Assembly (NCBI RefSeq): GCF_000471905.2
Contig: NW_006499563.1
Span: 1,521,785-1,585,784 of the forward strand
Length of the DNA stretch: 64,000 bases
Origin: Amborella trichopoda
Lineage: Eukaryota; Streptophyta; Magnoliopsida; Amborellales; Amborellaceae
Direction of reading: 5' to 3'
The position numbers and the translations under genes are program-made. Each line of letters begins with the position of its first letter. Position 1 is the stretch's first letter. Positions 34,225 through 45,350 of this stretch are shown one piece after another. The notes below the pieces were generated by a model. That model had not been told where the DNA came from. It made no database searches and saw only the letters and a list, made by a program, of their open reading frames with translations.

Positions 34225-35847
34225 AGTGCTCTTTCTACAGGCTCTTCTCGCTGGAAGAGTTATGAGACAACTGCTCCTCCATTAGGGGTAGGAAAGAAGA
34301 GGAAGCGTGCTGCCCCTGCTGTCACTCGTGTTCCGTCCCGAGCTCTCAGGCCTGCTCGAAAATGCAAGAGTGCTAGACTTCCTGCCACCCTGGAATCGGC
34401 TGATGGCTCTTCATCTTCTGCCTTTCAAAATTCTTTGCTGCTCCTTCTGAGTCACCCTCCGATCTTTCTGAGTAACCTTCAGCCACTCCTGAGCTATTTC
34501 CGGCCGCTTCGGAGACTCAGGTAGATGTCTCTGGCCCTTCTCGGCCCATCATCGTTGTTTCTGATAGAAAGGGAACACCTGAGCTTGGGGTGGTGCCCGA
34601 AGATCCCAGAACGACTTCTGAGTCAGATCTAGCTTCAATGGAGATTGACAGGGTTGGAGATGAAGGTACTGGAGTTACTGCTCCAAGAGAAAAATCTGAA
34701 ACCAATAGGGCCTCCGAACCTCAGGAAATTGTTGCCCCAACCGAAGTAGAGGCTATAGTTGAAGAAGCGCCTGAATGTCAAGAAGCTACTGCCCCGAGTG
34801 ATGAAGTTATAAGTAGTGTAGACACGGGCCTTTTTAAGAGTTCAGAGGCTGGGGTCCCAGAGGGTGTAGGTCAGAAGGATGAGGACGTTGGGATTTTTGT
34901 GGCAGTGGTTCTGGTTGTAGAAGATGCGAGCCAAGTAGAAGAGGTCGTAGCTGAATTAGTGGTCTTAGAAGATGAAGACCAAAGGGAGAAGGTGAGGTCT
35001 GGTCTTGCTGGGGCTGAGATGATGGCTCCAGCAAGTGAAGGTCAAAGTGAGGGGATTGACCTTGTTGAGGTTGCTCCAGAGAATGAGGGACAAGGAGAAG
35101 AGGTTGGCCTTGAAGGGACCAAGCCTACTACTAGTGAGGCTGAAATGCCTGGTGAGGAGGCTAATACTATGGGGGTCGAGCAGCTTGAGACTGGGGCCCC
35201 CTCTGGATCTGCAAATGATGAGCCCTTGCGCTTCACAATTGCTCGAGAAGAGCCAGTGACTCACATGGCTATCAACCCTTCGCGTCCCGTCGTTGAGCCT
35301 TATGCTCCTTCTATTGCGGAGTCCCCAGCAGCATTGTCCAGGCCTAGTTTCAGTGGGATGTCTGACATAATCATGGATATGCTTCGTCTGGGCGTGCAGA
35401 GACTGAAAGATCTGCCTCTTACTGAACTTGATAATGCAATTCAAGAGCTAAGGCCGATCTCCCTTCTAGGGGCACCAGAGGTCCTCCCATATTTCGATGG
35501 TGCCATAAACGAGCTGAAAGGGTGGAGAATAAGGGCCTTGCAGAAGGAAGTAACTGCACAACGGCTAGAGAGTTCACAATTTCCCTCTTCAGAGTCCTCA
35601 CTCATGCGCCATCATGAACTGGTAGAAGCCCAATTTTAGGAAAAGGATGCGGCGGTTTCCCAAAGATCTGACCTTGTTGAGGAGACCATTGCTCGCCACA
35701 ACAAAGTGATAACCCTGAAGGCGGAGATAGTGAAACTGACGCAAAAGCTTGATACATTGGAGGAGGAGACCGCAACTTGGGAAGCAAAGGAAAGGAGTTT
35801 GCCGATAATATTTTGAACCTTGAGTACTCCTTGGAGGAAGGTGTTTG
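34200..35847 (+). pseudogene. Extra 3' ORF of a plus-oriented Tat-type element (acidic, coiled coil)
   Basis: The start region (34230-34520) is Ser/Pro/Arg-rich with a basic GKKRKR patch. A frameshift leads to the long acidic frame 34590-35639, with Glu/Val-rich low-complexity sequence. A stop at 35637 separates the C-terminal heptad-like region ITLKAEIVKLTQKLDTLEEE, a likely coiled coil. The final codons (LEYSLEEG) are readable in another frame and run over the polypurine tract into the first bases of the LTR. The function is unknown to me. Additional ORFs in sense next to the 3' LTR are known in Tat-type elements. Confidence 0.6.
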
Positions 35848-38800
35848 AATGCATTTTTCAGCACCTTGGTCCCCGATGCGGAATAAAGAGGAAGCAGGTC
35901 AATAAAGCCTACAAAATAGTGGAAATTTTGATAGTCCCAAAATGGCTCTAGAATTGGTCAAGATCTTCACCAACACTTCAAAAGGCCACATGCCAAGTTT
36001 CATCGCAATCAGACATGTTTAAGGCAGTGAACACAAAGAAACAATTTCGGTGAAATCAGCCTCTAACACCCTGAAATGGACCCTGTAACTAGAGCTATAC
36101 TTTTGGTGCATCAAACAGCTATGGGACCACCGCCATTAGATTTGACACGGTTGAAAATGCATATGGGTCAAGTTTCGACTTAATTGGGCAGTCCAAAGAC
36201 AAAGTTATGGGTAAAATATCGAACAGGGGTAGGCATTAAAACACCATTAAAAAGATGGATGTTTTTACAGTCACAGGAAGTGACTTTCGGGGCCTATATA
36301 TCACTCATTCCAAGTCAGATCGCTCTCAAATTTTGTGAGAATTTTCGTCTCATCAAAACGAGCATTTCAATAGGTGGTATGCCTCGTGACGATGGCCGAG
36401 CTGGGAGAAAAACAAGAGAGAAGTTGCAGATCCATAAAGGAAGTTGCAGAAAATTCAGCAGCAGCACGCCTCACTCGAGCGGCCAAATCACGAACATCGC
36501 ATACCCAATCGGCAAGAAACCAATTGCATTATGTGCGTAAGGTCAGTGGTCATATCTGGTCTGAACTCCGTGTACGATGAATGGTTGGATTTCACACACA
36601 GAGGCGTCGAAGCTGCTGTATATTCTGGCCATCGAATTTCATGGTTCCGGCAAAAAACTCAAGACGACAAAATCTTCATTCGGACACAAAATCAAGCTAC
36701 GTTTGTTGTAATGTGATTGTGACAGCATTCTCAGTGTTATTAAGCAAAAAACCTAAGAAAAAACATCAAGGAATAAGCACACAACTGATCCAAAGTTTTT
36801 AAGATCCATCCAAAATTCGAGTCTCATGATCATGGCTTAAAAACATGATTCATGGCTCGAAGTTGGTATCAAAATGATCGCCATGTCGAGCCCTATAAAA
36901 AAACAATAATATTTTGATCAAATGGGCATTAGGACAACCCTGGATTAGTCATGGAAGGTCACGCAAGTTCTCGGGCAGCAACATGGACTGTTATGAAATT
37001 CCACATATTGTTAAGCAGGGGCAAAACAGTCCTTTTGCACCCATTTTTAGAATTTCTTTCAATTCGTTAAATTGTAATTATCTTCAATTTTAGGTAGTTT
37101 TTGGGTATAAACCCATGTTTTAGCCCAATTCTATATAAACATGTTAAACCTAATTGTAAAAGTGCCTTCGATCATTCAGTAAAATTTGAATTTCCTCTTG
37201 AGCTCATGGGTATGTCTCGGAAAGAGAGAGAGAGAGGAGAGAGAAAAAAAAGGTCGGTACCCTTCAATAAGGTAACTTTCTATCTCCTCCCTCTTTCTCT
37301 CTTCTTCTCATCTCTATCTCTATTTCTCTATCTTCTTCTCATTTCTATCTCTTTCTCACTCTTCTTCTCATCTCTATCTCTCTTTCTCTCTCTTCCTCTC
37401 ATCCTCTCTTTCTCTCTCTTCCTCTCATATTTATCTCTTTCTCTCTCTTCTTTGTCTAATACAGTCGGTAAAGCCTAGCGCTGACTGCTTATTCTCTCTC
37501 TTCTTTATCTAATATAATCGACAAAGCCTATCACCGACTGTCTCTTCTCTCTCTTCTCTGTCTAATACAGTCGGCGAAGCTTAGTGCCGACTGCTTCTTC
37601 TCTCTCTTGTCTGTCTAATACAGTCGGTGAAGCCTAGCGCCGACTGCATCTTTTCTCTCTTCTTCGTCTAATAAAGTCGGTAAAGCCTAGCGCCAACTGC
37701 CTCTTCTCTCTCTTCTCTGTCTAATACAGTCGGTGAAGCCTAGCACCGACTGCATCTTCGCTCTCTCTTTGTCTAATATAGTTGGCAAAACTTAGCGCCG
37801 ACTGCATCTACTCTCTCTTCATTGTCTAATACAGTTGGTGAAGCCTAGTGCCGACTGCATCTTCTCTCTCTTTTTCATCTAATACAGTCAGTGAAGCCTA
37901 ACGTTGATTGCATCTTCTCTCTCTTCTTCTTACAGTCGATGAAGCATAGCGTTGATTGCATCTTTTCTCGCTTCTCCTTAGCTCTGACTGCATCTTTTCT
38001 CTCTTCTCCTTCCAACCCAGTCGGTGATGCCCAGCACCGACTGTCTTCTCTCTCCTCACTTCTTAGAAACAGTCGACGAAGCCTAACGCCGACTGTTCTG
38101 TCTCTCTCTTCTCTTTCCAACCCAGCCGACGATGCCTAACACCGACTGTATCTTTCACCCTCTTTTCTCTTTCCTTCTCTCTTCCCTCACACTCTTTTCC
38201 TTCGTTCTTTATCTTCCTCTCTTTCTTTCTCCTCTCTTTCCTATTCTCTTACTTCTCACTCTCTCTTTATGAGTTTTATTCTTTATGTTATTCTTTCATT
38301 TGATTAAGAAGGGTTGAAATTAGCCTCTTATGATAGCCCTGTCATTTAGCCATAATGTTGTTTTGCCAAAATTACTGTGCCCACTTTATTTCCACGACAG
38401 ACTAATCATCGTGCCTAGTTAGTCAGTATTGGTATTGATGTCTAGTAGTAATCCTATATGCCAATCTGAATTACCGAGCCCGTTTTACTACCACATCAGG
38501 CCAATTATTCACCAGCTTAGTCACCGCGCTAATCTCCCCACCTAGTTAAATTCTTCTCTCCCCCATCTATCTTCTTTCATTGTTCTTTTCTTCTTTGAAT
38601 GCGTACGCCTGCATGCATTCATTGAGAAGGCAAGATGAGGTCTGTTGACCCACCTATCTTATAACCTTTGCCATATATATGTGATTGTAGAAAACAAGAG
38701 AATACAAGCCAAGGGAGGAGATTCCGAACCAGTTTTATTACTGGGGGGCTTTCTTCGTGATCTAAAAGAGCGCCCGAGTAAGTCCAGAACCCACCTTAAA

Positions 38801-38952
38801 TTTCTCTCTCACTGTTGGGTAATACCTGCCCTTGTTCTTGAATGAAGTTCCTGAGAGAGCGATTTCATATTGTCCCGGGTCTATTCTAAAACCCGATATG
38901 TGTGTCGCCCGATCGATCCTGATCCTGAGGGCGAGATCGAGGCACCTAACCA
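35842..38952 (+). repeat. Long Tat-type LTR (about 3.1 kb), PPT on one side and PBS on the other
   Basis: It starts TGTTTGAATGCATTTTTC after the purine-rich ggaggaagg and ends ...ctaacca four bases before a primer binding site at 38956. The first 880 bases match the LTR fragment at 28616-29504 in inverse orientation. The middle contains a minisatellite (37440-38150). Because 3' internal sequence lies on its left and 5' internal sequence on its right, it may be one LTR shared by two tandem elements, or two abutting LTR pieces. Confidence 0.55.
37440..38150 (+). repeat. Minisatellite, about 53-bp units with a gccgactg hairpin
   Basis: About 13 units of ctctctcttctttgtctaata then acagtcggtgaagcctagcgccgactg. 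Each unit holds an inverted repeat (cagtcggcg / cgccgactg) with a small loop. Unit starts are spaced 52-54 bases (about 37454, 37507, 37560, 37613, 37665, 37719, 37771, 37823, 37877). Units after about 37930 are more diverged. The array lies in a CT-rich part of the LTR. Confidence 0.9.
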
Positions 38953-38955
38953 GCT

Positions 38956-38974
38956 TGGCGACTCCAATGGGGAC
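38956..38974 (+). other. Primer binding site of a Tat/Ogre-type element
   Basis: TGGCGACTCCAATGGGGAC closely matches a plant gypsy primer site (TGGCGACTCCACTGGGGAC type) typical of Tat/Ogre elements. As I recall it is assigned to tRNA-Arg. It follows the LTR end after three bases and precedes gag on plus. Confidence 0.75.
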
Positions 38975-39299
38975 TTACTACCTCTTAGTTGAATCGTTCT
39001 TGTTTGGCTAGTTTCTTCTCCTATTATCTGCTTTTATCTTTTCACACATCACTTATGGCTTACGGGTTTTGTAGCCCATTTATCCGGATCGGAGATTTTC
39101 TTATCCCTTCATTCGTGACTGTCCCCAGGGAACAAGTTCCTCCAACTTTATTCCCAACCATCCTTTTGAGCAAAGACCCCTTGTCTAGCTCCCAGGTCTT
39201 AACCTAGACCGGTGTGAGGCAGGACTTAAAGGTCCCTCACTCCCCATCTCCTTGCTCTGGTAGAAACTCCACCAAGGCACCCTGCATCAGCAGCACTTA

Positions 39300-42200
39300 T
39301 GTTGCCACACAACATAAGCATGTACCCAGCCGCCGGCAAGTCACTTGCTGGTCATATTCCTGAGGTACGCCGGAAGGCTGCCCGGTCCCTTTCTACAAAA
39401 GGCAAGCAAGTTGCCATTGGCTACCCCCCACTTTTCTGCACCACCAGTCTCTACCCCTAGAGGCTCAACACATCGAGGCGGAAGCCCTACGGTACCCACC
39501 CCTCACACACACCACAAGGCTCGTGGGTTACCCACTCTAGCCATACCTCAGAGCAACCCTTGTGCCACCTTGAGTCAGCATCCAGGATCAGACCTTCTAA
39601 GGTCAAGTCTTGCGCACACTGATCACATGCATCTCACTACTCAGGGCAACGGCCGTCATTGTGCCAACCCGAGTACACTAGAGATGACCTCCTCGTCCTC
39701 CTACTCCGCACACACAAGCACACCCTATAAGGGATAGGCCTCCACCTGTTCTCTTACAGACACATGTTCATAGTTCTCAGCCTTCTAAGGCCAGACTTGC
39801 ACGAACCCGGACTGACCCCCAGGTCCCCCGTGATCCTTCTTCAAGGGGCGTACAAGCGTCACCATCATAGACATTCGCTCTCCCTCGACTCAGGCCTCCT
39901 TCTGAGTCAACATTGCTCCTGCCTGCTCCTCCGTCTTCGAGAAAGCACATTTAGCCTTGGTACTCGAAGGTTTTCCCCAAGAGTGCCATCTTGAACCAGT
40001 TCTGTCACTTTGGTCGTGTCTCTGGAGCCCACAAGAGAGCTCGGGCAATGACCTGATGGAAGATCGAGTCTTTCATCCTCCTCGACCCAAGATGCTTCCA
40101 GTCTCTAACCCTCATCCTTTGCTTCACCTGATGGAGACAACTCTCTCTTGTGTAAGAAGAGCTAACCAGCCGCAACCCAGATCGCAGTTTTGGCCCGAGG
40201 TCCATCAAAGTCTCAACGCTAAACGTAATAAAGGTCTGCGAATTCTGACCAAGGAAGTGACTAAGGTGGTCGAGGAAACCAACTCTAATGACCATCCTCT
40301 TCGCCTGAACCCTTCTACCCTCTCCAGATAATAGGGCCTGAAGAAAGGCTCCATGAGCCTTGCACTATGGTTAATGTTGTAGAAAGTGACCTAGCCACTC
40401 GTTAGCCACGGTCCCAAGACTGTCGAGAACCGGTTCTCACACGATTGACGTACAAAAGTCGGGTCCAGTCAGGGCATGCTGACCCCTTGATGACTGATCA
40501 ACCTTGCACTACTCGTCAAGTTCACAAGCCCTCAACTGCAACTAACACTGATCTCCCTAAAGAAACAGTTAGTGTGATGGTTGTAAGAGAGCCCGGTGAT
40601 ACGTAAGAAGGGCGCATGAACAAGTTTGAGGATATGGTGCAATGATGGAAAAGATTGACCGTATAGACGCCACACGCCAGTCAGCTAACCATGAGGTCAA
40701 TTCCCATCACTCTGATGGTGCACCTCCAAGGCAGCCCCCGCCTTTTGCCTCACAGGACAATTCTATCCCTTACCCATTCTCACTGGCAGACATCGATGCT
40801 ATGGTGACCCATAGCTTAAAGAACAGGAAAATCCCGAGGATACAGGGTGCAATGCCTTATCAAAGGCCGTACCCTTCATATGTTGACCAGGTCCCATTTC
40901 CCTCATATTACAAGAAAGGGAAGTTTCCCCTATTCAATGAGACCACGTCTCCGAATCAGCCTATCGCCCACTTTCAGGCAGCATGTGGAGAAATAGCGAC
41001 TGATGGGAAACTTCTTCTCCATTAGTTCGTTGAGACCCTCAATGGCCCAACATTTCAATGGTATGCTCGACTTCCTCCAAACTCAGTGCATATGTGGGAG
41101 GAAATGGAGAAACTGTTCCACCAGCGTTTCTATGAGGTCGAGAGAGAGGTTCAAACCACTGAAACTCTCACCCTGACTCAAGATCCCAATGAGCCTATGG
41201 ACCAGTTCCTATCAAGATGGAGAAATTTGGCTTCTCGCTAATTCTATGCCCAAGAAGGTAGCAGTCCAAACTTGCGTGTGGAACATGCGAGCTGAAATTG
41301 CTCTACACGTTGAGGGTTCTAATCTGACTTCCATGTCAGAGCTGATCTCTAAATCAGTCTGCATAAAAATTCTATCATGCCACCACGGTGGGTCACGACT
41401 ACCGCCTACAAGCCCAGTGAACAACTGTGGCAATGGTAGCTCTTGGAACAACACACGGGGCAGCCAACAGAAAGGAGTAATCAGTACAGTCGTCATGGTC
41501 ACTGATCCAAAGAAGGCTCCCTCCTAAACTTTAGACCTCTCTAAAGGAGTGAGCACGATAAAGATAACGCCTCAGGCGGGCAAGCAATAGCAGTCATACA
41601 ATCGAGTACCCCTGCCGGCCAACCTTGATCGGGGTGATTATTTCACCAGGCATAGGAACAAGGTCGACCCCTTTGAGAAGGAATGGGTCTCTGCGCTATT
41701 CCGGTTATTATTAGAACAAAATATGATCCAACTTCCAGAAGCTAAGTTCCCCGAGCAAGCAAGCCTTGACACTCAGGTGAATTATTGTGCCATCGGAGGA
41801 TCAATCATCCCACAGATGACTGTTACACGCTGAAAGGTATTATCGAGGCCATGATCTAGAAGGGTCAGATAAAACTTGAAGACATAAAGAAGGCCTTTGG
41901 GGCAGTTGAGGCCTCCCATGCAGTAACCATCAAAGAGGAAGACGAAATTCCTAATATCCTTTACGCCTTCTTCATTATAATGCTTCAGGAAGGCATAATC
42001 ACATTGAAGCAGGCAAGGCAACCCCGTCGTCTTGCTAAGGGGACTGAAAACCGTTGGTGCTCGTATCACCAGATAAGAGGCCATTACATGTGCGAATGCA
42101 CCAATTTCCATGACATATTCGCAAAGAAAATGCTGGAATGTCAGGAATTTTACAAAGTCCCAATAAGTGATCCCCAATTCACTGCTCCATCGATGCAAGA

Positions 42201-42375
42201 GGATCTCCCGAAGCACGACCTTCCTGTCAATGACTTAGACTCTGCGGAATCCTCTACTTCCCAGCCATGGATAGTCCACCACGGTCGAAGCAGACTCAAG
42301 TACTTAAGACGAGAAGCAGTTTGCCAAGCTAGAGCCGTTCACAAGCCTAGCAAGATGAATCAAACACCACCTTAG
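39300..42375 (+). pseudogene. gag: Tat-type gag remnant
   Basis: The N-terminal part (39300-40330) is Ser/Pro-rich and broken by stops. The conserved core starts at 40642: FPLFNETTSPNQPIAHFQAA and, after a stop at 41023, FVETLNGP-x-FQWYARLPPNS, then LFHQRFYEVEREV and DQFLSRWRNLASR, the hallmark retrotransposon gag domain. Near 42055-42110 there is CSYHQIRGHYMCEC, a zinc-finger-like block. Gag packages the element RNA. At least five interruptions make this copy dead. Confidence 0.8.
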
Positions 42376-42430
42376 AAAACCAGAAGGAGACGGGCACCAA
42401 GGGTTGCTCGCCAGAGAAACAAGATAGCTC

Positions 42431-42788
42431 AGCCTCTAGTTGAGCAGGAATTTCTCAAACCCCTTCTCCTACTACCAACTTTACTGGACTTTATCCCTGG
42501 CACGGTCCTTCTTCCTTCTGCTAACTGCCCAGTTAGATCGGCACCAGCCACTTCTGGTTTTGGGCATTTTAGTGATCGATCGGTATTTAAAAAAGTAATT
42601 CCAAATATACTACAAGACAAATGGTACTTTTGTCATCTTCATAAGGGGTAAAGTTGAAATTTTAACTAAAAAAAAATGACATTCTACAAATAAAGTTTCA
42701 AGACACTAACTTCCACAATACCATTGTATTTTTGTGAAAATTTCAAATTTTCTTTTGTTTAATGGAAAAGTTCCTTATTTAAATAATT
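42431..42788. other. Sequence between gag remnant and assembly gap
   Basis: GC content falls from the gag remnant to AT-rich sequence. There is no motif-bearing frame. The stretch leads straight into the N run. Confidence 0.45.
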
Positions 42789-42808
42789 NNNNNNNNNNNN
42801 NNNNNNNN
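42789..42808. other. Assembly gap of 20 N
   Basis: Twenty unknown bases lie directly before a long AAT microsatellite. The true missing length is unknown. Confidence 1.
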
Positions 42809-42970
<162 letters not shown>

Positions 42971-42983
42971 TAATTATAACTAA

Positions 42984-43907
42984 GGAAAAATTATGTAAAT
43001 ATCTGTTTTAGTTTCCATTATTACTAAAATAACAAATACTTTTTGTTATTACTGATATGTCTTTTTTTTATTTCATAACAATTTTTTTTAAAACAAGACA
43101 AAACTACCCATTTTGAATTTTTGAAAAACCAAAAATTTTAAATTTTCGGTGTTTCAAGAACCAGAATTTTTTATCTCTCTTATGGGTCCTGTACGTATTA
43201 TTATTATTATTTTTTGCTAATAAAAGAGATGTCACTTCTATTTCCCAAAAGCTCCCAGAAGTATAAACAAGCTTGTTGTTTGTCAACAAATTAAAACATT
43301 AAGTCCAATGGGTATGCATACAAAGAGTCTTCTCCTCAAACCAAACTGTTTCAGGTCTAACAATGCTGCTAAATTTGTTAAAGGCAGTGCATAACTTTTT
43401 AGGTGTCTTATTTATTCTGCTGAAGATTGGGTTGGATCGGTTGCACACGAAATGCAGTGAGAGCTTGCTGAGGATAATCCCTTCCCTTTTGTTGGTTTTG
43501 ATACCTCCGCTCCGCTTTGTGGCGACCGTCAGTCTGATGCATTGTGTACTTCAATTGTTTGTTCTAATCATCAGGAATCCGTTCGTTGTTCTTCAGCATC
43601 TGAGTCCTGGTGCAAATGTTTTTGGGAGCTTTTGGACAATGGAGAGGGACATCTCTTTTATTAGAAAAAAAAAAAAAAGAGAATAGGCAGTAGACCCACC
43701 AGAGAAAAAAAATTTCGGTTCTTGAAAAATTGAAAATTTAGAAATTGGTCTGACTTCGGTTTTTTAAAAACCCAAAATGGGTAGTTTCATCTTTTTAAAA
43801 AAAAAAAATGTTATGAAGTCCAAAAAATGGATATATCAGTAATAACAAAAAATATTTGGTATTTTAGTAATAACGGAAACTAAATCGGATATTTACGTAA
43901 TTTTTCC
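42984..43907. mobile_element. Mutator-like TIR element with captured sequence (Pack-MULE-like)
   Basis: The 924-bp element has long inverted ends of about 210 bases (GGAAAAATTA at 42984, TAATTTTTCC at 43907). The 9-mers tataactaa at 42975-42983 and 43908-43916 are identical, the target size made by Mutator-type transposases. There is no transposase. The central 43200-43690 is unrelated to the TIRs and has protein-like sequence, as in Pack-MULEs that carry host gene pieces. Confidence 0.85.
43354..43664 (+). pseudogene. Captured gene fragment inside the TIR element
   Basis: In the frame beginning gtctaacaat, after an acceptor-like tttcag at 43349-43354, the peptide is SNNAAKFVKGSA, stop, LFRCLIYSAEDWVGSVAHEM, stop at 43458-43460, and then 67 open codons with NPFPFVGFDTSAPLCGDR and ESWCKCFWELLDNGEGHLF. 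The balanced composition with Trp and many Cys is unlike chance AT-rich DNA. I do not recognise the source gene. The ATG frame at 43363-43686 in another phase is Leu-rich and looks like a shadow. Confidence 0.45.
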
Positions 43908-43916
43908 TATAACTAA

Positions 43917-44182
43917 AACTAAAATTATCATCATCATCATCATCATCATCATTATTGTTATTGTTGTTATTATTATCATTATTCTAAATATTTATCATTG
44001 AGATAGTAATTGTTTAAATATATAAAAATATATATAATAGTACTATAATATAATATTAATATATGATTTTTATTAGTACTATTATAATTATTATTATTAT
44101 GATTAGTATTATCATCATATGCTAATAATAATGATTATTATTATGATTATTACTTTCACTATGATTATTATGATTATTACTT

Positions 44183-44244
<62 letters not shown>

Positions 44245-44368
44245 GTTATTATTATTATTTTCTAAAAAATATCAACATCATTAATATTAATATTATTTAT
44301 ATTTTAATATAACAATATTATATTAACAAAACTTGGTTTTACATTTAGCTGAGTCAAACATGGGATTT
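43917..44368. repeat. Microsatellite-rich sequence: (ATC)n, (ATT)n
   Basis: A short (atc)n run lies at about 43925-43952 and a pure (att)n run at about 44176-44262, with degenerate at-rich trinucleotides between. No gene. Confidence 0.9.
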
Positions 44369-44499
44369 GTTGTATGCAGGCTTTGAAAACTCGCCAAGTC
44401 CAAGTCGAGCCGGACTCGCCCGGTTCGACTCGGGAATCGTCTGCTACCGAGCCAGTTCCACGAAAGAACCGGGAATCACCCGTGTCCAGAGAGAACCGG

Positions 44500-44612
44500 G
44501 CGATTCCCAATAGTGAATTGCGAGTCTCACAGAAAAAACCTGGGCATTTTCAAGGCGATTCCCAATAGTGAATCGCGAGTCTCACAGAAAAAACCTTGGC
44601 ATTCTAGTAATT
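44500..44612. repeat. Tandem duplication of about 55-60 bp in hAT-like element 1
   Basis: gcgattcccaatagtgaat(t/c)gcgagtctcacagaaaaaacct occurs twice in a row with three to four differences. It lies near the left end of the element and repeats the CGATTC motif, so it may add transposase-binding sites. Confidence 0.85.
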
Positions 44613-44919
44613 TTTGGGTTTACACGTGGCCGCCTCACGGGAGCAACACGTTACACCTAAAAATCCTCCACACATGGTAACTCACTTCACATGTCTGCCC
44701 CCACGCTTTTCTACACGGACAATAGAGTATCTATTACACAGGACTTTATAGAGAACAAAGCGACGCTCATCCTTCGATGTGGGATAATTCCCACAAAAAA
44801 TCATTAAAGCAAGACAATAGAATATATATTACTATAGAAGCTAATAAAATCACATTAGGCGACGTGACGGTGTTGGTTGACATCTCTAATTTTTCGATAG
44901 ATGTCTAGAGTTTGAACCC

Positions 44920-45350
44920 CTTAGCTCGCGTCGTTTATTTTGTTGTCAAAAAAATAAACAAAGGCAAAAAATACTGTTGTAAAAAAATATAAAAAATAAA
45001 AAATAAAAGGCTTTTCAAGATAAAGATAAAAAAAGATAATACAACATTTTTTTATTTTTCTTGTAAAAAAATACAAGGTAATATAACAAGTATTTTTTGA
45101 AAAAAATAAAACAAAAGGCATAAAAAAATAAAATGTACTCTGGCAGCATCATTTTTTTATTTTTCTTATAAAAAAAAATAAAACGTAATACAACAAGCAA
45201 AAAAAAATGTAGTACAACATCTTCGTCTTTTGTAAAAAAAAAAAAAAGATAAACAACAAGTATCATATTTTTCTTGTAAAAAAAAATAAAAGATAACACA
45301 ATAAGTATTTCTTGTCAAAAAAATAAAAGGTATTTCTTAATACAACCTAA
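44920..45350. repeat. Degenerate AT-rich repeats with ttcttgtaaaaaaa
   Basis: Variants of tttttcttgtaaaaaaataaaa and aataaaaggtaat recur about six times. The long Phe/Tyr-rich frames on minus here are products of the repeat. Confidence 0.7.

Larger units (their letters stand above)
38956..42430 (+). mobile_element. Tat-type gypsy element, 5' part (PBS to gag)
   Basis: The plus-strand order is LTR, PBS, leader, broken gag. The element stops around 42430 without protease or RT; beyond it lie unrelated AT-rich sequence and an assembly gap. The right end is thus truncated or hidden by the gap. Confidence 0.65.

Noticed and set aside
34834..35444. Minus-strand frames opposite the extra ORF
   Set aside because: Shadows of the acidic plus-strand frame; Leu/Pro-rich as expected from antisense Glu codons.
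37101..37478. Ser/Leu/Phe-rich frame over CT repeats
   Set aside because: It comes from ctctttct low-complexity sequence in the LTR.
37440..38150. Possible CRISPR-like array because of regular palindromic repeats
   Set aside because: The units are contiguous tandem copies without unique spacers, in a plant LTR.
43363..43686. Leu-rich 107-residue frame with ATG in the Pack-MULE-like element
   Set aside because: Another phase of the same DNA has far more protein-like composition with balanced residues. This frame looks like its shadow and runs into poly-A coding Lys.
44921..45299. Phe/Tyr-rich minus frames
   Set aside because: Produced by AT-rich repeats inside the hAT-like element.
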